From Agrypnia vestita (taxonomy: Eukaryota; Arthropoda; Insecta; Trichoptera; Phryganeidae): a stretch of 64,000 nt of DNA. Positions within the stretch are counted from its first letter, which is position 1. Each line of letters starts with the position of its first letter. Of this stretch, positions 11,251 through 23,900 are shown one piece after another. Under the pieces are notes generated by a model. The model ran no database searches. It saw nothing but the letters and a program-made list of their open reading frames with translations, and was not told the origin of the DNA. A program made the translations under genes and the position numbers. Location of the stretch: assembly GCA_016648135.1 (NCBI GenBank), contig JADDOH010009918.1, forward strand, positions 74,501 to 138,500. Direction: 5' to 3'.

Positions 11251-14200
11251 CATTACACCAAAAGAAGAAGATATATAACTGATTATGTTTTAAGAGTAAC
11301 AGAATTCCTCATCGATAGGTGGAATATTAAAGTCAATAAGAGATTCCGTTACTCTCGAAACTTAAGTAGTAATATATCAAATTACAATTAAACTAGCGTT
11401 GTTTCATAATGTATAATCTCTACAATATCAACCAAATCAGTCAATAATATAAAAATCGTTATAATTGATTTTTTCTAAACACTGTATTACGGTGTTACGG
11501 TGCATATAAGCAGATGAAACATTGATCTCTAATCTCAAAGATTTTTCAGTAAAGATTTGTGTTATTTGCTGAAATTTACTCTGCGTATATAATAAAATAA
11601 ACAATGTGGCGTTGCAATCAACTTTGTACTAGCCAAAGGATAAAACAGAATACAGACTCTTCAAGTTCCAATCGAGAACACGCGCCATCTATTTATTAAG
11701 AAACATATATTGATTAGGTATTATTCCTAAATGTATACAACTTTATTCTAGAGATATACTGCTGCAATGTTTCAGAAGACACAGAGTAAAAGTATGTAAA
11801 ACTTAAATCTCAAATGTGCATTCAGCAGCAAAACGTATTAAAAATAAATCACTTCAGCGTTTGAGTAAAAGCCAGGGTAATAGTAATTATTTTCTCATGG
11901 AAAGAAATAATTTCCTCGGAAAATAAATCAAAAGAATGAAGAATACTAAGTTCACCTACTTTGAAACCAAGAACTTCGATTAACATTTTTTTAATATTCC
12001 TTTTGACGTGAAACAATTTTACCGTGTGTTATAATTTTAAAATAATAAAATAGAATAAAAATTGGTACCTATTGACGATTTTAAAGAATTCTGAAGGTTT
12101 CACGTAGAATAAATAGAGAAAAAATTGAGGCAAAATACGAAGTACAACGAGGCAAGTTGAAAATTCGATAAAAATTGTAATGAGGTGTATATGAATTTTT
12201 AATGGATAAGAGGGATTCTTTTTTTATTTAATGAAAAAAATTAATGGTGGATAACAAATTAAAATATTAATGAATGTAAAATAATCTACCTAATATCTAT
12301 TATATAATTACCTTACATCTAAAACAATGTTTCAATAGTGGTCTGGGAATTTTTTTTATATTTCCTTACGAAAAAAACATTTTTAAATACATAAAATGAT
12401 TAAAAAAATACTCAAATAACTGAAAAATCCTGTCCCATTCCGATTATTTATCCGATGTAAGCATCATATATTTAGTATTATTCATTATGTGCAGACGCAC
12501 TACAGCGTGGACTGGTAAAAAGTGGATTTAAGGGAAACTTTCGAATAATCTACGAAGCCAATAACAATTGTTTGAAAGTCAAAGCCAAAGTCGAAGCGTT
12601 ATTACAATAGTTTAAAATATTTACGTTCAATGACAGCATGGGCGTAGCAGTAAATGAAGAAGTGGTGAATATGATTAATCTTCGTCAGAATAATCATTGT
12701 AAAGTGGATCAAACGAGGCTCGCCAAGTTTGAGAAATATCGTTAACATGCGCCGTTTAGCCCTTTGGGTTCCGTGCTCCCTTATATTCCGGCGAACAGAA
12801 TACCAGGGCTGCCCCCCTCCCTCCAGATAATATTACAGATGTTATTCTGTTTTACTCACGTTTCTTCGGAGAACTTGACAACGATATCACCAATATCAAA
12901 ATCATACCTCCATTTTTTTGATATTACATTTATCTAATACGCAGATATTTTTCGTACAATATATCTCTCAAAAATACCCAGAACTTTTGTAAAAATCCAT
13001 GAAGCACATGCGTACATGAATGGGGCATGTTATTGTGGGGCAATTGCTATTTTTGATTTGATGAATAGGAATTTTGAAATAATCTTAAAAATAATAATCT
13101 TATTTAATAAATAATCGAATATATAAAATTCTAAAAAACACATCACCACCATTGCAAGCCAACTTTAAAATCCGAAAATGCAATACAAAAAATATCCCCA
13201 AAATTTCATATATTCGAGCACAAAATTTTTTAACAATCTTCCAATCAAAAATAAAAAGTATACAAAATACAAAACAATTGAAAAACAAATTAAGAGAACA
13301 TCTCAACTAAATCTAAACTAGACACCATTAACCTCAAAATCAAAAATATTTCACTTCACTACTTCATCCCATATACCTACATATATTATGTTAAATAATT
13401 ATATGTAAGCAAAGTACCTCGTCCGAGAACAGGAGCAATGCTCTTAAATGGAGAGGTACTACCTATTTTTAACACAATTTATGTAATAAATGTTGTAATA
13501 AAAATAAAAAATCCACAGAAACTTTGTACTAACTATAAAAAGAAACACCAATTGACACCAAGTACAAAATTTTCTGGTTATATTATATAACTAAACCAAA
13601 AACAGTTCATCCATAGGTACATTTGTTATAATTAAATTATTCTAAACGACAGTATCTCCGCTAGACCCGTGCCTTATTCTGAAGAGCTTTGCATGAATAG
13701 ATCTTTGGTTTAAGGCAATAAACCAAATATTATAAGGGTTTATAGCACAAATATAAATTTAACATAAATTAAAAGTAACCAAAATTAATTTACATATAGG
13801 AGAACATAAATAGAAAAAAAAATTAAAAAAGATGTAAAAAATTATCAGAGTCGGTAGCGTCTTGTTGACTGTCTGTTTATTAAATTTTATATTTATTTTT
13901 GAATCTCAAAAAAAATATTAATTAGGAATTTTATTTCCAGAGAAAGCAAATTTTTCAACGCACAACAAATAATCGATTTTTAATTATATCTTGTACTATA
14001 TATAACCTATGCTTTCAAATTGTAAATAATTACTGTTGTTGTGAAGCACTTATTGAAGTAATTTGAATCTCAGAACTTCAACTTCAGGAACAATGATAGC
14101 TTAAATGGATCCAATTATTCGGGACTTATTGATGAATAACTTTCTTCACATATACGTATATTGTTTAATGTACTAGTATTTCATGCCATTCTGACTTGTT

Positions 14201-15254
14201 CGTAAACCTATTGTTATTACTAAACGTTTTGGCGATTCTGCATGGTAATACACTCTTTAAACAACAATACTTTATAGAGTGTAATGAAAGTCATGTTTAT
14301 TATAAATATCAATTTTGTGTAATGTAGCTAGATACTTTTGTAACCCTTTACTATTATTTACTAGCTGTAACCCATAAAAAATGACGGAAAATTGGTTCGC
14401 GTCTTTGCTAAGCCATAATATATGTTTATAGTATATTTTTGACGATCCACGGAAAGGCGGCGGTAACAATATGCAACATGCAGCGTCAAGCGGCCGGTTC
14501 GGGTTTGTTGGCCCAGGGTTCAAGCCACATCTCCGGCCTTTTATTTTTTTAGCAGTGAATCGACAGATAGACAGACAACGAAATTATTATGTTTGATATT
14601 TTTTATCAGGATGGACAGAAAGATTATTTATTTTATCTTCATTAGGATCGATGCACAATAACGCTCGAATAACTTTCCTAACAAATACAGTGGTATCGAA
14701 ACCGTTCGACGATAAAAATAATTAGTTTGCTTTCTAGCGATGGGTAAACTGGTTGCACACGGTACTGTTATTTGAGGTTTGTATCTGATTGTATCGATGA
14801 TCGGTAACTGCGCAATATGCGAAAGCAAGAATGCGGAACAGTGCAATATTTATGTTTTTAGTAGCCAAGGTTGCCCGTCAAATTACGAAAAACCAAATAC
14901 CAGTCATTGATAAATCAGATATAAATCTCAAATCACGATTATTGTGTAACCGGTTGGAATCCGTCACTAATGATTCCAACTAATTTTTAAATTAATAATT
15001 ATGTTCAAGCTAAAGACAACGCTCATTATAAGAAGTCATTTAAGAAACATTTTTGTACTTTTATGTTAGTACTCAAGCGTCGTCTGGTCCATAAGATTAA
15101 AACACGATTTAATTAAACTTATTTCCAATGAAGACAAGCTCGAGTCCCTTAACAAATGTGAGTCCCTTAACAAGAGTTCCCGAATGATTTTTCTAAATAG
15201 CCTCGATTGCCGTACACACGAATAATCCCCGACGAGAGACCCCTTCATCATTTG
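11251..15254. other. 4-kb AT-rich gene-free stretch
   Basis: No coding, RNA or transposon feature is supported here. A 12-bp inverted pair GAGTAAC(A/G)GAAT frames 11294-11354. Slightly more GC-rich patches at about 12700-12830 and 14440-14540 have no recognised identity. Confidence 0.5.
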
Positions 15255-15500
15255 TCAGCGGCCGATGGAGCCGTCACAATGAGCGGCGATCGGGGCCAGC
15301 GGAGTCGGGCGTGACAGAGAGGTTCTTGATGGATTTTAATTCGCCAGCGGAGACACGCTCCCAATTAGATTAGGACAAACATGGAGCGGATCGGGAATAA
15401 TCACAGGAATGTCGGGGTATTATCCGCCGGGCGGGCCGCCATACATATTCATGCGAGCTTTGGCCGGCTCGCCGCTCCCACCCGGGCTGAGCGCAATTAA

Positions 15501-16216
15501 GCGCTTGTTCAGACACAGCGGGAACCGTGCCGTTTCAGAATCGCGTGAGATCCGTGCGGGTCTCATTTACCTAGGTTCGTATGTGATCGTTCAGACACAA
15601 CCGTGCGGTTAGTCAACCGCCGCGGTGCCCGCAACCCAACCGCTAGAAAATAGACCCGCACGGCGCCCGCACGATCCTATTACTATGGGGCCTTACGAGA
15701 GCGTCCAGTCGCGTTGCGGGCACCGCACGGTTCCATGTCACAACAGGAGCACGCGTGGATTATATTCTCTTTTCTACGGTTATGGATCGCTTTGACACTG
15801 AATTTTTTATTGATGAAGTGGAGAAAAGACCTGTAATATGGGAGAAAAGACCTGTAATAGTGTGAGGATTACTCAAATATGCCAAGAACCAAGCTTGGCA
15901 GGAGTTGGTGGAGATATTTGGAAATGGTGGAAAAAAAGAGTATTTTAGAGAAGTAGGTATTTATTCACCAAAAATGAACTGACAGAATGATATTTATGTG
16001 TCTTGCCATGGAACACGGCCGTCGTTAACAAAGTAATGAGCGAATATATCTCTGATATTCAAAGATGGAGAACGGCACCGGAGCTGTCAAACTGACGTTT
16101 ATTTTCGCGCGCACAAATCGCTTATTAACCGCGGCTGCGTGAACAGATGACACAAATCGCGTGTTTTGAAACGCGATTCTGAAACTGAACGGTTCCCGCC
16201 GTGTCTGAACAAGCGC
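15501..16216. mobile_element. PIF/Harbinger-type non-autonomous element
   Basis: Terminal inverted repeats of 46 bp (15501-15546 and 16171-16216) differ at three positions and begin GCGCTTGTTCAGACAC. A TAA trinucleotide flanks both sides (15498-15500 and 16217-16219), matching the 3-bp TWA target duplication of the PIF/Harbinger superfamily. The total length is 716 bp, too short for a DDE transposase. A MADF-like remnant lies inside, consistent with the accessory DNA-binding protein of Harbinger elements. It has inserted in the middle of a GC-rich island. Confidence 0.8.
15782..15865 (+). pseudogene. MADF-like domain remnant
   Basis: From the ATG at 15782 a 27-codon frame reads DTEFFIDEVEKRPVIW before a TGA. 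In another frame the next bases give SKYAKNQAWQELVEIF. Together these match the start of a MADF domain, with its FIxxVEKxPxIW opening followed by AWxELxxxF. A 21-bp tandem duplication (GAGAAAAGACCTGTAATA twice) has broken the frame. MADF and Myb/SANT-like proteins are encoded by many Harbinger elements as the second protein. The remnant is too short to function. Confidence 0.55.
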
Positions 16217-16420
16217 TAACATGCGGCCGCCCGGCCCGCGCGACACGCGCTGCACGGCCACCCCGCCAATGACATCCCCCGAATGTTTCGAGCGCCGCCG
16301 TTATCGCGCTTATATTATATTTTCAATTTTCCAAATGCTTTTTTGATTGGCCCGGAATCCTAGATGCATCGGACACGGCGTGCTAATGGAAATTCTACGC
16401 CGCGGTTTTTTGTATTGTAC

Positions 16421-16835
16421 CGCATTTGTGTGAAGTATTCATTCAAAGTTTCGTGTTGAATTTGCGCTCGGGTTAAAATTTTATTCAAAAGTTATCTCGT
16501 TATACGTAACAGGATTTTGACAAATTATTTTGTACTGTAGTATCGTAAGTAGAATGTAGAGCACTGTTTAGCATCGTGGTATAATTGGATACTTTACAAA
16601 GGAACTGGCAGAAATATTTCATTTCGACTGTCATATGACAAGAAATTTACGCCATTTTTATGCAGTTCGGTATATTAAGACGTACCTACATAACTACCTA
16701 AGTATTGCGTCTGCGTAGGTAGATATGTTAATCGTGCCATATATCTGTAACATGAGTAACATAACATCCAGATGATACATTACAAGATAAATATTGTATA
16801 ATTATTTTTCAACCGAGGTATATTCATATATTTTT
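16421..16835. other. Non-coding stretch
   Basis: No feature is recognised between the GC-rich island and the SINE. Confidence 0.4.
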
Positions 16836-17025
16836 ATTTTATTTTTTAAATAGCGATGCAGATACGGAATGCCTGTCGTTTCAATAATTTTACTATTTTC
16901 GAAAGAAGCTAAACACTTATGCTATGAAAATAGGTTTTTATCCTTATGTCCTGGAATGGGACTCAAACCACGGACCTGCAACTCACTAGGCTAGGTAATG
17001 ACCACTACACGAACAAACATATTTG
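16836..17025 (-). mobile_element. tRNA-derived SINE, minus strand, copy 1
   Basis: Read on the minus strand from about 17020, the head has a polymerase III A-box-like CGTGTAGTGGTCATTACC and a B-box-like GGTTTGAGTCCC about 35 nt later. The body that follows (GTGCTATGAAAATAG and AATACGTGTCTC-like words on the plus strand) is shared with the SINE at 37197-37395. The element ends in a T-rich tract on the plus strand near 16836, the A-rich tail. The B box has drifted, so it is probably inactive. Confidence 0.7.
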
Positions 17026-17070
17026 TTCTCCTTCAAATGTAGCAAATTTATTTTGTGGTAGCATAATTAT

Positions 17071-17151
17071 AATTGCTATAAATTAACTTTATTTAAACCA
17101 CTTTTTTTTTCAATAAATAAGTGGTTTAAACAAAGTTAATTTATAACAATT
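17071..17151. repeat. 33-bp-arm hairpin
   Basis: Arms 17071-17104 and 17119-17151 pair with about two mismatches around a roughly 15-nt T-rich loop. Core words are AATTAACTTTATTTAAACCA and its complement. It lies just beyond the SINE head. Confidence 0.75.
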
Positions 17152-17387
17152 AAACATATTTGTGTTTATATTTACACAGAATCGAGTGAGTGAAGTGTTC
17201 CTTTTTATTAAGTGAGATAGAATTTTATTTATTAAAAATAAAAATGATTTGTTGAAGTTAATATTGCTGATTTTGCTTTTTTCACTACGAGGATATGGCT
17301 GTCTTTGCATGATTTTGAAATGGAAAGAGCTATGTTTCCTGAAAAATCTCAAATTCAGTGCTTTCTAAAATAGTAATCCTCGATTTT

Positions 17388-17859
17388 ATTAGTGTATATT
17401 ATAGATATCTCACAGAGACGAAACTGTATTAATTATGGGAAAGTAGGTATAGAAGTCATTTGGGTGTATACAGGACTTATGACCTGTCTTTTTATGGTTG
17501 GCTTAAGTGATCACTTTACACAATTGTAACATTCGCCATTTCCACCCATGATAGAATATACCATGCTTATTCATTTTTTGGAAGTTGTATGTATGTTCAA
17601 ATTGCGTGGAAAGCTTTTCATATATGAGTTGTAAGCTCCACGCAATTTGAACATATATACAACTTCCAAAAAATGAATAAGCATGGTATATTCTATCAAG
17701 GGTGGAAATGGCGAATGTTACAATTGTGTAAAGTGATCATTTAAGCCAACCATAAAAAGACAGGTCATAAGTCCTGTGTACACCCAAATGACTTCTATAC
17801 CTACTTTCCCATAATTAATACAGTTTCGTCTCTGTGAGATATCTATAATATACACTAAT
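17388..17859. mobile_element. 472-bp near-perfect palindrome (foldback element)
   Basis: Two 223-bp arms (17388-17610 and 17637-17859) are inverted complements with only a handful of mismatches (I counted about five), around a 26-bp centre. The outer ends read ATTAGTGTATATTATAGATA. Internal words such as AAGTGATCACTTTACACAAT and CATTCGCCATTTCCACCC recur, diverged, in 38591-38970. The high arm identity means recent insertion, gene conversion or selection for the fold. No transposase is present and no target duplication could be assigned with confidence. Confidence 0.9.
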
Positions 17860-18450
17860 TGATTAATAATGTCTCTGTGACATAAATCCAGCACTGTTCT
17901 GAAAGATTTGAACAAACTCAAAATATTCTGAACTCGATTTTATTTTTTTGAATATTGCTGCCTTTGCTTTTGTACCCGTGAAGTATACCCGATATTATTC
18001 GTGATTCACCGATGTCACACAAAATAATGATATCATAAAATATATTCTCTGTAGAACTTGTGCCTTTATGCCCTCATCTACATACATTCGTTTTGAGCCA
18101 CGTATACATTCGTATATGTGGCTGAAGAGTTGATGAATCTCGTAGCTGCAGATATATCAATGTTTTAATCCATTTTCAAGTCATCCCATTACACATAATT
18201 ATATGTTGAACTGTAATTAAAATAAATAATCTAATGCATTTATTAACAAAAACGAAAGGCGTATCTTTCTTATAACTGTTAATATATACTACGAAAAAAC
18301 CAACAAGCGTTGCGAATAAATGTCAACTTTTAGGTGGTACCTATAGTTATGTTAAGAGATGCATATTTTCAAAATACATCTTATATCAACACAATTGCCA
18401 ACTTTAAAGTTAACTAAACAATTGTGCTTAAAACATGTTCCTTTGTATTG
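17860..18450. other. Non-coding stretch
   Basis: No gene is recognised. Confidence 0.4.
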
Positions 18451-18530
18451 AAAATGAATAGGGCTCGAAGCCTCAACCACTGGATCACTAGGCGAATATC
18501 TTAACCTCTGGACCAACAACCTTTTTCTAT
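18451..18530 (-). mobile_element. tRNA-derived SINE head
   Basis: On the minus strand GTTGGTCCAGAGGTTAAGAT (A-box region) is followed by GAGGCTTCGAGCCC (B-box region), the spacing of a tRNA-derived promoter. The acceptor stem does not close, so it is not a tRNA gene. The body differs from copies 1 and 4. Confidence 0.6.
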
Positions 18531-18884
18531 TTTATCTGTTTATTTATCTTTGTCAACATTTTTATTTAATTTTAGTTAATATAGCATATGTACAGCATGT
18601 TGGAGATTTAATTTCTTGCAAACAAATTTCTGTGCAGCTTAAAAGGGAATTATGTAAACACCTTGCTCCGAAATTAAGTAAACCTCTTGTAATTAATTAA
18701 TGATTCGCATCAAAGCTGGCTCTGTCGGTTGGCGTATTATTTAACGCATTGGTGGCGCTTAAAGAGGATTCATCTATGTTAGTTCGAAGTTTCTAACGTC
18801 GTAGATTTCTTTTTTTAGCGAAATTTAAAATAAATTAAATTTTAATAAATATTATTATTAAGTTCTACGGGTTAAGTATTTTTA

Positions 18885-18930
18885 TGTGTTACAGCTGTTT
18901 CGGCTTGTAAGGCCATTATCAAACAGTGGA
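18885..18930 (-). ncRNA. Degenerate hammerhead-like motif at a Penelope 3' end
   Basis: The minus strand reads TTTGATAA, a GGCC...AAGCC stem, GAAA, then the palindrome CAGCTG and TAA. This follows the order of a type I hammerhead (CUGANGA, stem II, GAAA, short stem III, UH), but the CUGANGA box is altered. It lies just downstream of the GIY-YIG frame of the Penelope-like element, where such elements carry hammerhead motifs in their terminal repeats. Catalysis is unlikely with this core. Confidence 0.45.
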
Positions 18931-19126
18931 TATACCACGTACAAACGACTTATTTATACAATTTTAAGTTACCCCTTCCCCTTTAGAGTAATTAGATATT
19001 TGTGGTGAAGCCCTGTAGTAATGTACGTTTTTTCCCGGGCACTTATCATTAAAGGTGCCTCGGTTAACGTTATGCTTAATTATCAAAATTCCCCGTTTTC
19101 TGCAAGTGTTATTTATAAATATTATT

Positions 19127-20997
19127 TTAATTTATGTCCTTGATTATTGTTTTTTTTTTAATATTTAGAAGTGGAGAGAAGATCATTTTTTGTTGATTAT
19201 CTAGAAGTTTAATATTTGGATCCTTTTTATATTTATTTATTTCTAGTTGCTCTAGTAAATTCATCCTAAAACCTTTTGTTTCTATATGTAAAGGTTTTGG
19301 TTCGTTATCACCTTGCGGGACGTGGTTTTCATTTAATAAATGGGCCGCAAATTTTGACTCTAAATTTTTATTTTTATAGCAGCGCATGTGTTCCGCGAAT
19401 CTAGTTAAAAAAGACCTTCCCGTTTGTCCTATATATGTGGCATTGCAATCTTTATGATTACATGTTAATTTGTATATGCCACTGTTTTCTAATTTAGGTG
19501 TTTTGCTTTTAGAGTTTTTGAGGTTTGTTCCTATATTGTTATTGGTTCTAAAGGCTATTAAATCACACTTTTTAATTTCATTAGCTATTTTTACTGAAGT
19601 TGGGCCGAAAAATTCTATGCATGCGTATTTATTATTATTATATTTCTGATTAGAGTATATAAGATTAATTTTTTTTTGTATTTTTTGTTTCTTATTATTT
19701 TCTATATGTCACTTATTCTATAGCCGTTATTAGTTGCAATTTTTTTGATAATTTCTATTTCGTCTGTATATGCTTTTTTACTTAGGGGAATACTGACGAG
19801 TCTATGCGCCATAGAGTGGTAAGCGGATAATTTATGCGACCATGGGTGTGCTGATTTTACATTAATTGTTGTATCAGTGAACGTTGGTTTCCTAAATATT
19901 TCGAAAGTATGTTTATTATTGTATTTACCGATTGTTAGATCCAGAAAATATATTTTAGATTCAATTTCATGTTCTACCGTGAAGCTAATCTTTCTGTTAA
20001 TAGTATTAATCCATTTAGTAAATATGTCTAGTTGTCTGTTGGTGCCCTTCCAACATAAAAGGATATCATCTACATATCTGACATAATATATAATATGTTT
20101 AGCTGATGGAGATTCGAGGATTATGTTTTCTACGTGGTCCATAAATATTTCCGCTAGAAGTGGGCTCAGCGGTGATCCCATGGGAAGACCATCCTTTTGT
20201 TGAAAGTAAGTTCCATTAAAAAGGAAATAATTTGTTTCAACGCAGATTTTAATGAGTTCTAATAATTCTTTTCTAATTACAGGATTGATATTGGATTTTT
20301 CAAGAATATTTTCAATGATTGTAAGGCATTCTTTAATAGGTATATTACTAAAAAGGCTTTTAACATCTAAAGAGAGAAATTGACAATTATGTGGAAGATT
20401 AATGTTTTTAATTTTATTTACGAGTTCTATAGAATTTTTGACGCTGTATCGTGGTGAAAATTTGGTATATTTTTTAAAAAGGAAGTTCAGGTGTTTCGCT
20501 AATTTGGCTGTAGGAGCATTAATAAATGAAACGACGGGTCTAATGGGTATATTGTCTTTGTGTATTTTGGGTTGACCATATAGAGCTGGTGCTCTCGGAT
20601 TCATAACCCTGACTTTTTGTCTAGACCATTTAGTCGGATATATAGTTTTACAATTATTTATTAAGTTGTTAACTCTATTTGTAATTTTAGTTGTTAGGTC
20701 ATTTTTAAGAATTTGAAAATCTTCTGGCAACAAGAATTCTTCTACTTTTTTAATGTAATCTAATCTATTAAGGATCACAATTGAGTTGCCTTTATCGGCT
20801 TTTGTTGTAGTTAAATCATTATTATTAATTTTGTTTTTAATATCGTTTAGAGTTTTTGTTTCTGTACCCGTGATATATTTATTTTTAATGTTTATCGTTT
20901 GAAGTTTCTTCTTTAAAATATCTGCGGTAACGTGTTTTATTAAATTATTATTTTTAACTTTATACAGAGAAATTTCGGTGTCAATATGTGACGATTA
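19127..20997 (-). pseudogene. Penelope-like element: RT plus GIY-YIG endonuclease
   Basis: The minus-strand frame is open from about 20997 to the stop at 19702-19704. Counting from the valine codon at 20778 it shows LYGQPKIHK (67-75), RPVVSF (80-85), LSLDVKSLFSNIP (135-147), GLPMGSPLSPLLAE (197-210) and YVDD (235-238). These are Penelope-type RT hallmarks. A KADKGN motif lies upstream in the same frame. One frameshift near 19705 leads into a second frame, to 19127, with GIYKLTC, YIGQTGRSFLTRFAEH and the rest of a GIY-YIG nuclease. Apart from that shift and a missing N terminus the coding is well preserved. Penelope elements use RT and GIY-YIG for target-primed integration. A hammerhead-like terminus lies downstream. 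Confidence 0.9.
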
Positions 20998-23900
20998 CCC
21001 CGTTGAGGGTTTATTTGGGGTGAAGCTTTTTTTTTTTGAATAAGTTTAAATCGAAAGTTTAAAAGAGAAGGCTTTAAGAAAAGTTTTAAAAGCGATTTTA
21101 CTTTAAGTTCATTTATTAAAAGTCTAATATATTATTTGACATCTGCTTTTGCAAGCTCAAAGGTATGTTTAAAATTTATTTACGTGACTGAATTAAGTTT
21201 ACGTTTAGTCTAACATATAATTTGGCCAGTAATCGTCTAGTGATAGTAATATAGGACTCCTCGTTGTGACGCGGTTACTCATACTTTAGTAGCGTAGCAG
21301 AAGAGATGCCATTGTATTCATACGAGGTGAAACTAACCTAACATTATTAACGCGCAACATGAGCCGGACTCAAAACGACGATCGATTGAACACACTAACA
21401 AAATCGCCTTCCATGGTGGCGCATCCATCATTTCCTTGCATCCGGTAGCGGCGTCGCGAACATAAATATGTTTACGTAGATTTTTCGCCTAGAACGATGC
21501 CGCCTGGTTACCGAAGTCTCATATTAGCACCTGTGGACGGATTCCACGGCTGAGTGCGGGGTCACGATTACGATGGAATATTCAGATAGATAAATACCAC
21601 TTGCGAAATACAGCCTAGGGCGCTCTGAGTATAACTTGGTATCCGCATAATACAACCGACGGTACATAATAGGAACTTAGCGCTAATATTGCGCAACAAC
21701 ACGCAATATCTATTTTTTTTTTTTACGTATTTTTTTTTAATGCAATAGTATACTGGATCTGCCGGTCATCCAGATTAGATAAATCACGGTCGATTAATAC
21801 ACGGTTATACTTATTAAACACACGCACAGTATTCGAAATGCAAATTAACGGCTGGGTTCTCCAGGATACATGCATACAATGCTTACAACTGGCGCGTTCG
21901 GTGGTCTTCGGCCCGATTTATCTGTTCATGGTATATAGTGGAAAGAGAAACATATATTCATAACAACTAGGCGCAACAGAGGCTCGGGGAGGTTCTGTCT
22001 GATATTTACTTTACTACAACCCGTGATTCTAAATCGAAATTTTCGATTCTTTCGTAAGTCATATTTTATAAGAGGCAAGTTGATTCTGATTTTACTTTTA
22101 CGTAGATTTTAGGTTACCCTCCTCTAAGGAAGGGGGTACAGCCCCATCGACAACGCTGTACCCGGTAGCTACCACCTGCGTAATTAATAGCTTCCCATGC
22201 TAATCTGCAGACCAAGATCAAGCCGAGACTCTATTGCTCCTGCTGGAATCCTCCGAAGTCCTCGCTTCCCGGCGACAAACATATCAGGAAGAAATCTCGC
22301 GTCTGATATTAAGGTTTGTATATAGTCCCGCGGGGCAGTCAAATTGACTGGTGTATAATGATGAGGATCCCACGTTGCGGCTACATGAGCCGGATTATTA
22401 TGATGTTTACTGCTGATTAAAGGGCTGAATGAACTAACTGGGTGACTGGAAAAGACTCTTCCTTGAGCGCGTCAGTCAGAGCCATGTTAGCATCGCCAAT
22501 TATAGTTGATGTGATTGATCCCACGGTGTAGTCTTATTGACTAGAGATATTAAATGATGGTAAATCAGCATGATTAGTACAGTTGATTGTGTAATTCCTG
22601 ATATGTTTCTCGCTGGCCGGGAAGGGAGAACCTCGAAGGTCTCTGTATACAGCAAGTTAGAAAAGGTGGTGAATGATGAGTATGATGGTGTTAGTAATGC
22701 CATCGTGCTCCTGAATGCGGTCCCGATCATAAAAGTTGATTGTTAAACTGCTAACAGATCTCGTTCATTAAAGCGGTCCCGAGCATAGTATTGATTGTCG
22801 AACTGCTACCTGCATCTTATAATTTCTCGTTCATGAGGAACGTCCTATCTCGTCCCTGAGTACGGAGTTAATACATTCATATACATTCATAACCAGAGCC
22901 CGAGCTCGTCGCACCAAGGGGACTGAAAAGACGTGAGAGGTTCTTCCCCTTGAATCTTTGAGGGTCGCCGCTCCAGGACCTTCTGACTATCCTGTAATTC
23001 TTGGCTTTAAAACCCTGTCTAGATACAGTTAAGATAATCATACCTAGTCCCAAATCCAAGATTTCTCCCACTCTAAACAGTCTCCATAGCCGAGAATGCG
23101 CGCTCCGACATTCGACCCTGTTTTATGTATGGTTGCTTATGGCACGCGAGTAAATCTAACTTCATATTTTTCCACAATCGAAATTCAGCCTCCCAAGATC
23201 ACGGGGCGTGAAAGACGTACGGCTCCTCGCCCCCCAACCATGAAGAGACGAATCCCCCATTCGGTTCTCGTTCATTATCCCATTTATAATCCCCGCGTGC
23301 CTAACCTTAAGAGTCTAGCGCCGGTAATAAGATCTCATTATGCTACGTTGGAAGTTAATATTGCACAACCGGACGAAATGCCTACTTCCCGCAATCCTAT
23401 TCAATTTGTAAAACGCAATAATATGTATTTATATATGTTAGTAAAACGTTTGAAATGCAGAATGCACGTATAATGACCTCGCTTCTATCCTAAAGATAAT
23501 TAAGAAATAATTCCGACGTCACGTCCCGACAAGTACCAACTTGTTACCGCGTCCGTTACCGTCGAACTCTAAACCCACGTAATGAAATGAATAGTGACCA
23601 TGTGACAATGACAAATTATATAGCACGAACATTCCATTTGATACACATAAGAAAATAAGGAATAAATAATATTAAAGGTTCTTATCTTATTTCTGTAGTT
23701 GGTCTGCTTCTGAGATGGCATCCTGATCCGAAGTCATATAACGGGTCCTCTCCAAAATTGAGCAATTACCATCGCCTGTGCAGCCTTTCACTTTCCTTCC
23801 ATCGAGAATGCTGCTCGTTAGTACAAAATTTCCGCGATCCTTAGCTGAAGACCGACTGTATCTAAATTAATTATTTCTATACAATATATACAATTCGAAA

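Larger units (their letters stand above)
15255..16420. other. GC-rich island, interrupted by a MITE
   Basis: The flanks 15255-15497 and 16220-16420 are rich in GC and CpG, unlike the surrounding kilobases, and contain runs such as GGGCGGGCCGCC. Removing the Harbinger-type insertion joins them into one island of roughly 440 bp. No exon can be proved in it. It could be a CpG-rich promoter, a conserved regulatory block or an exon edge of a host gene. It is one of few places in the window that may be host functional DNA. Confidence 0.45.

Noticed and set aside
16945..17020. Possible tRNA gene on the minus strand (also 18451, 27361, 37310)
   Set aside because: A- and B-box-like words are present but no acceptor stem closes and a SINE body follows; these are tRNA-derived SINE heads.
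20987..21891. LTR of about 900 bp (TGTGACG to CTTACA) with a TGGCGCG primer site
   Set aside because: No second LTR copy was found up to 25 kb and no gag or pol is present; recorded only as a suspicion.
23096..23473. 125-codon plus-strand open frame
   Set aside because: Proline- and arginine-rich but with no recognisable domain, splice context or conserved motif; kept only as a note within the 4-kb block.
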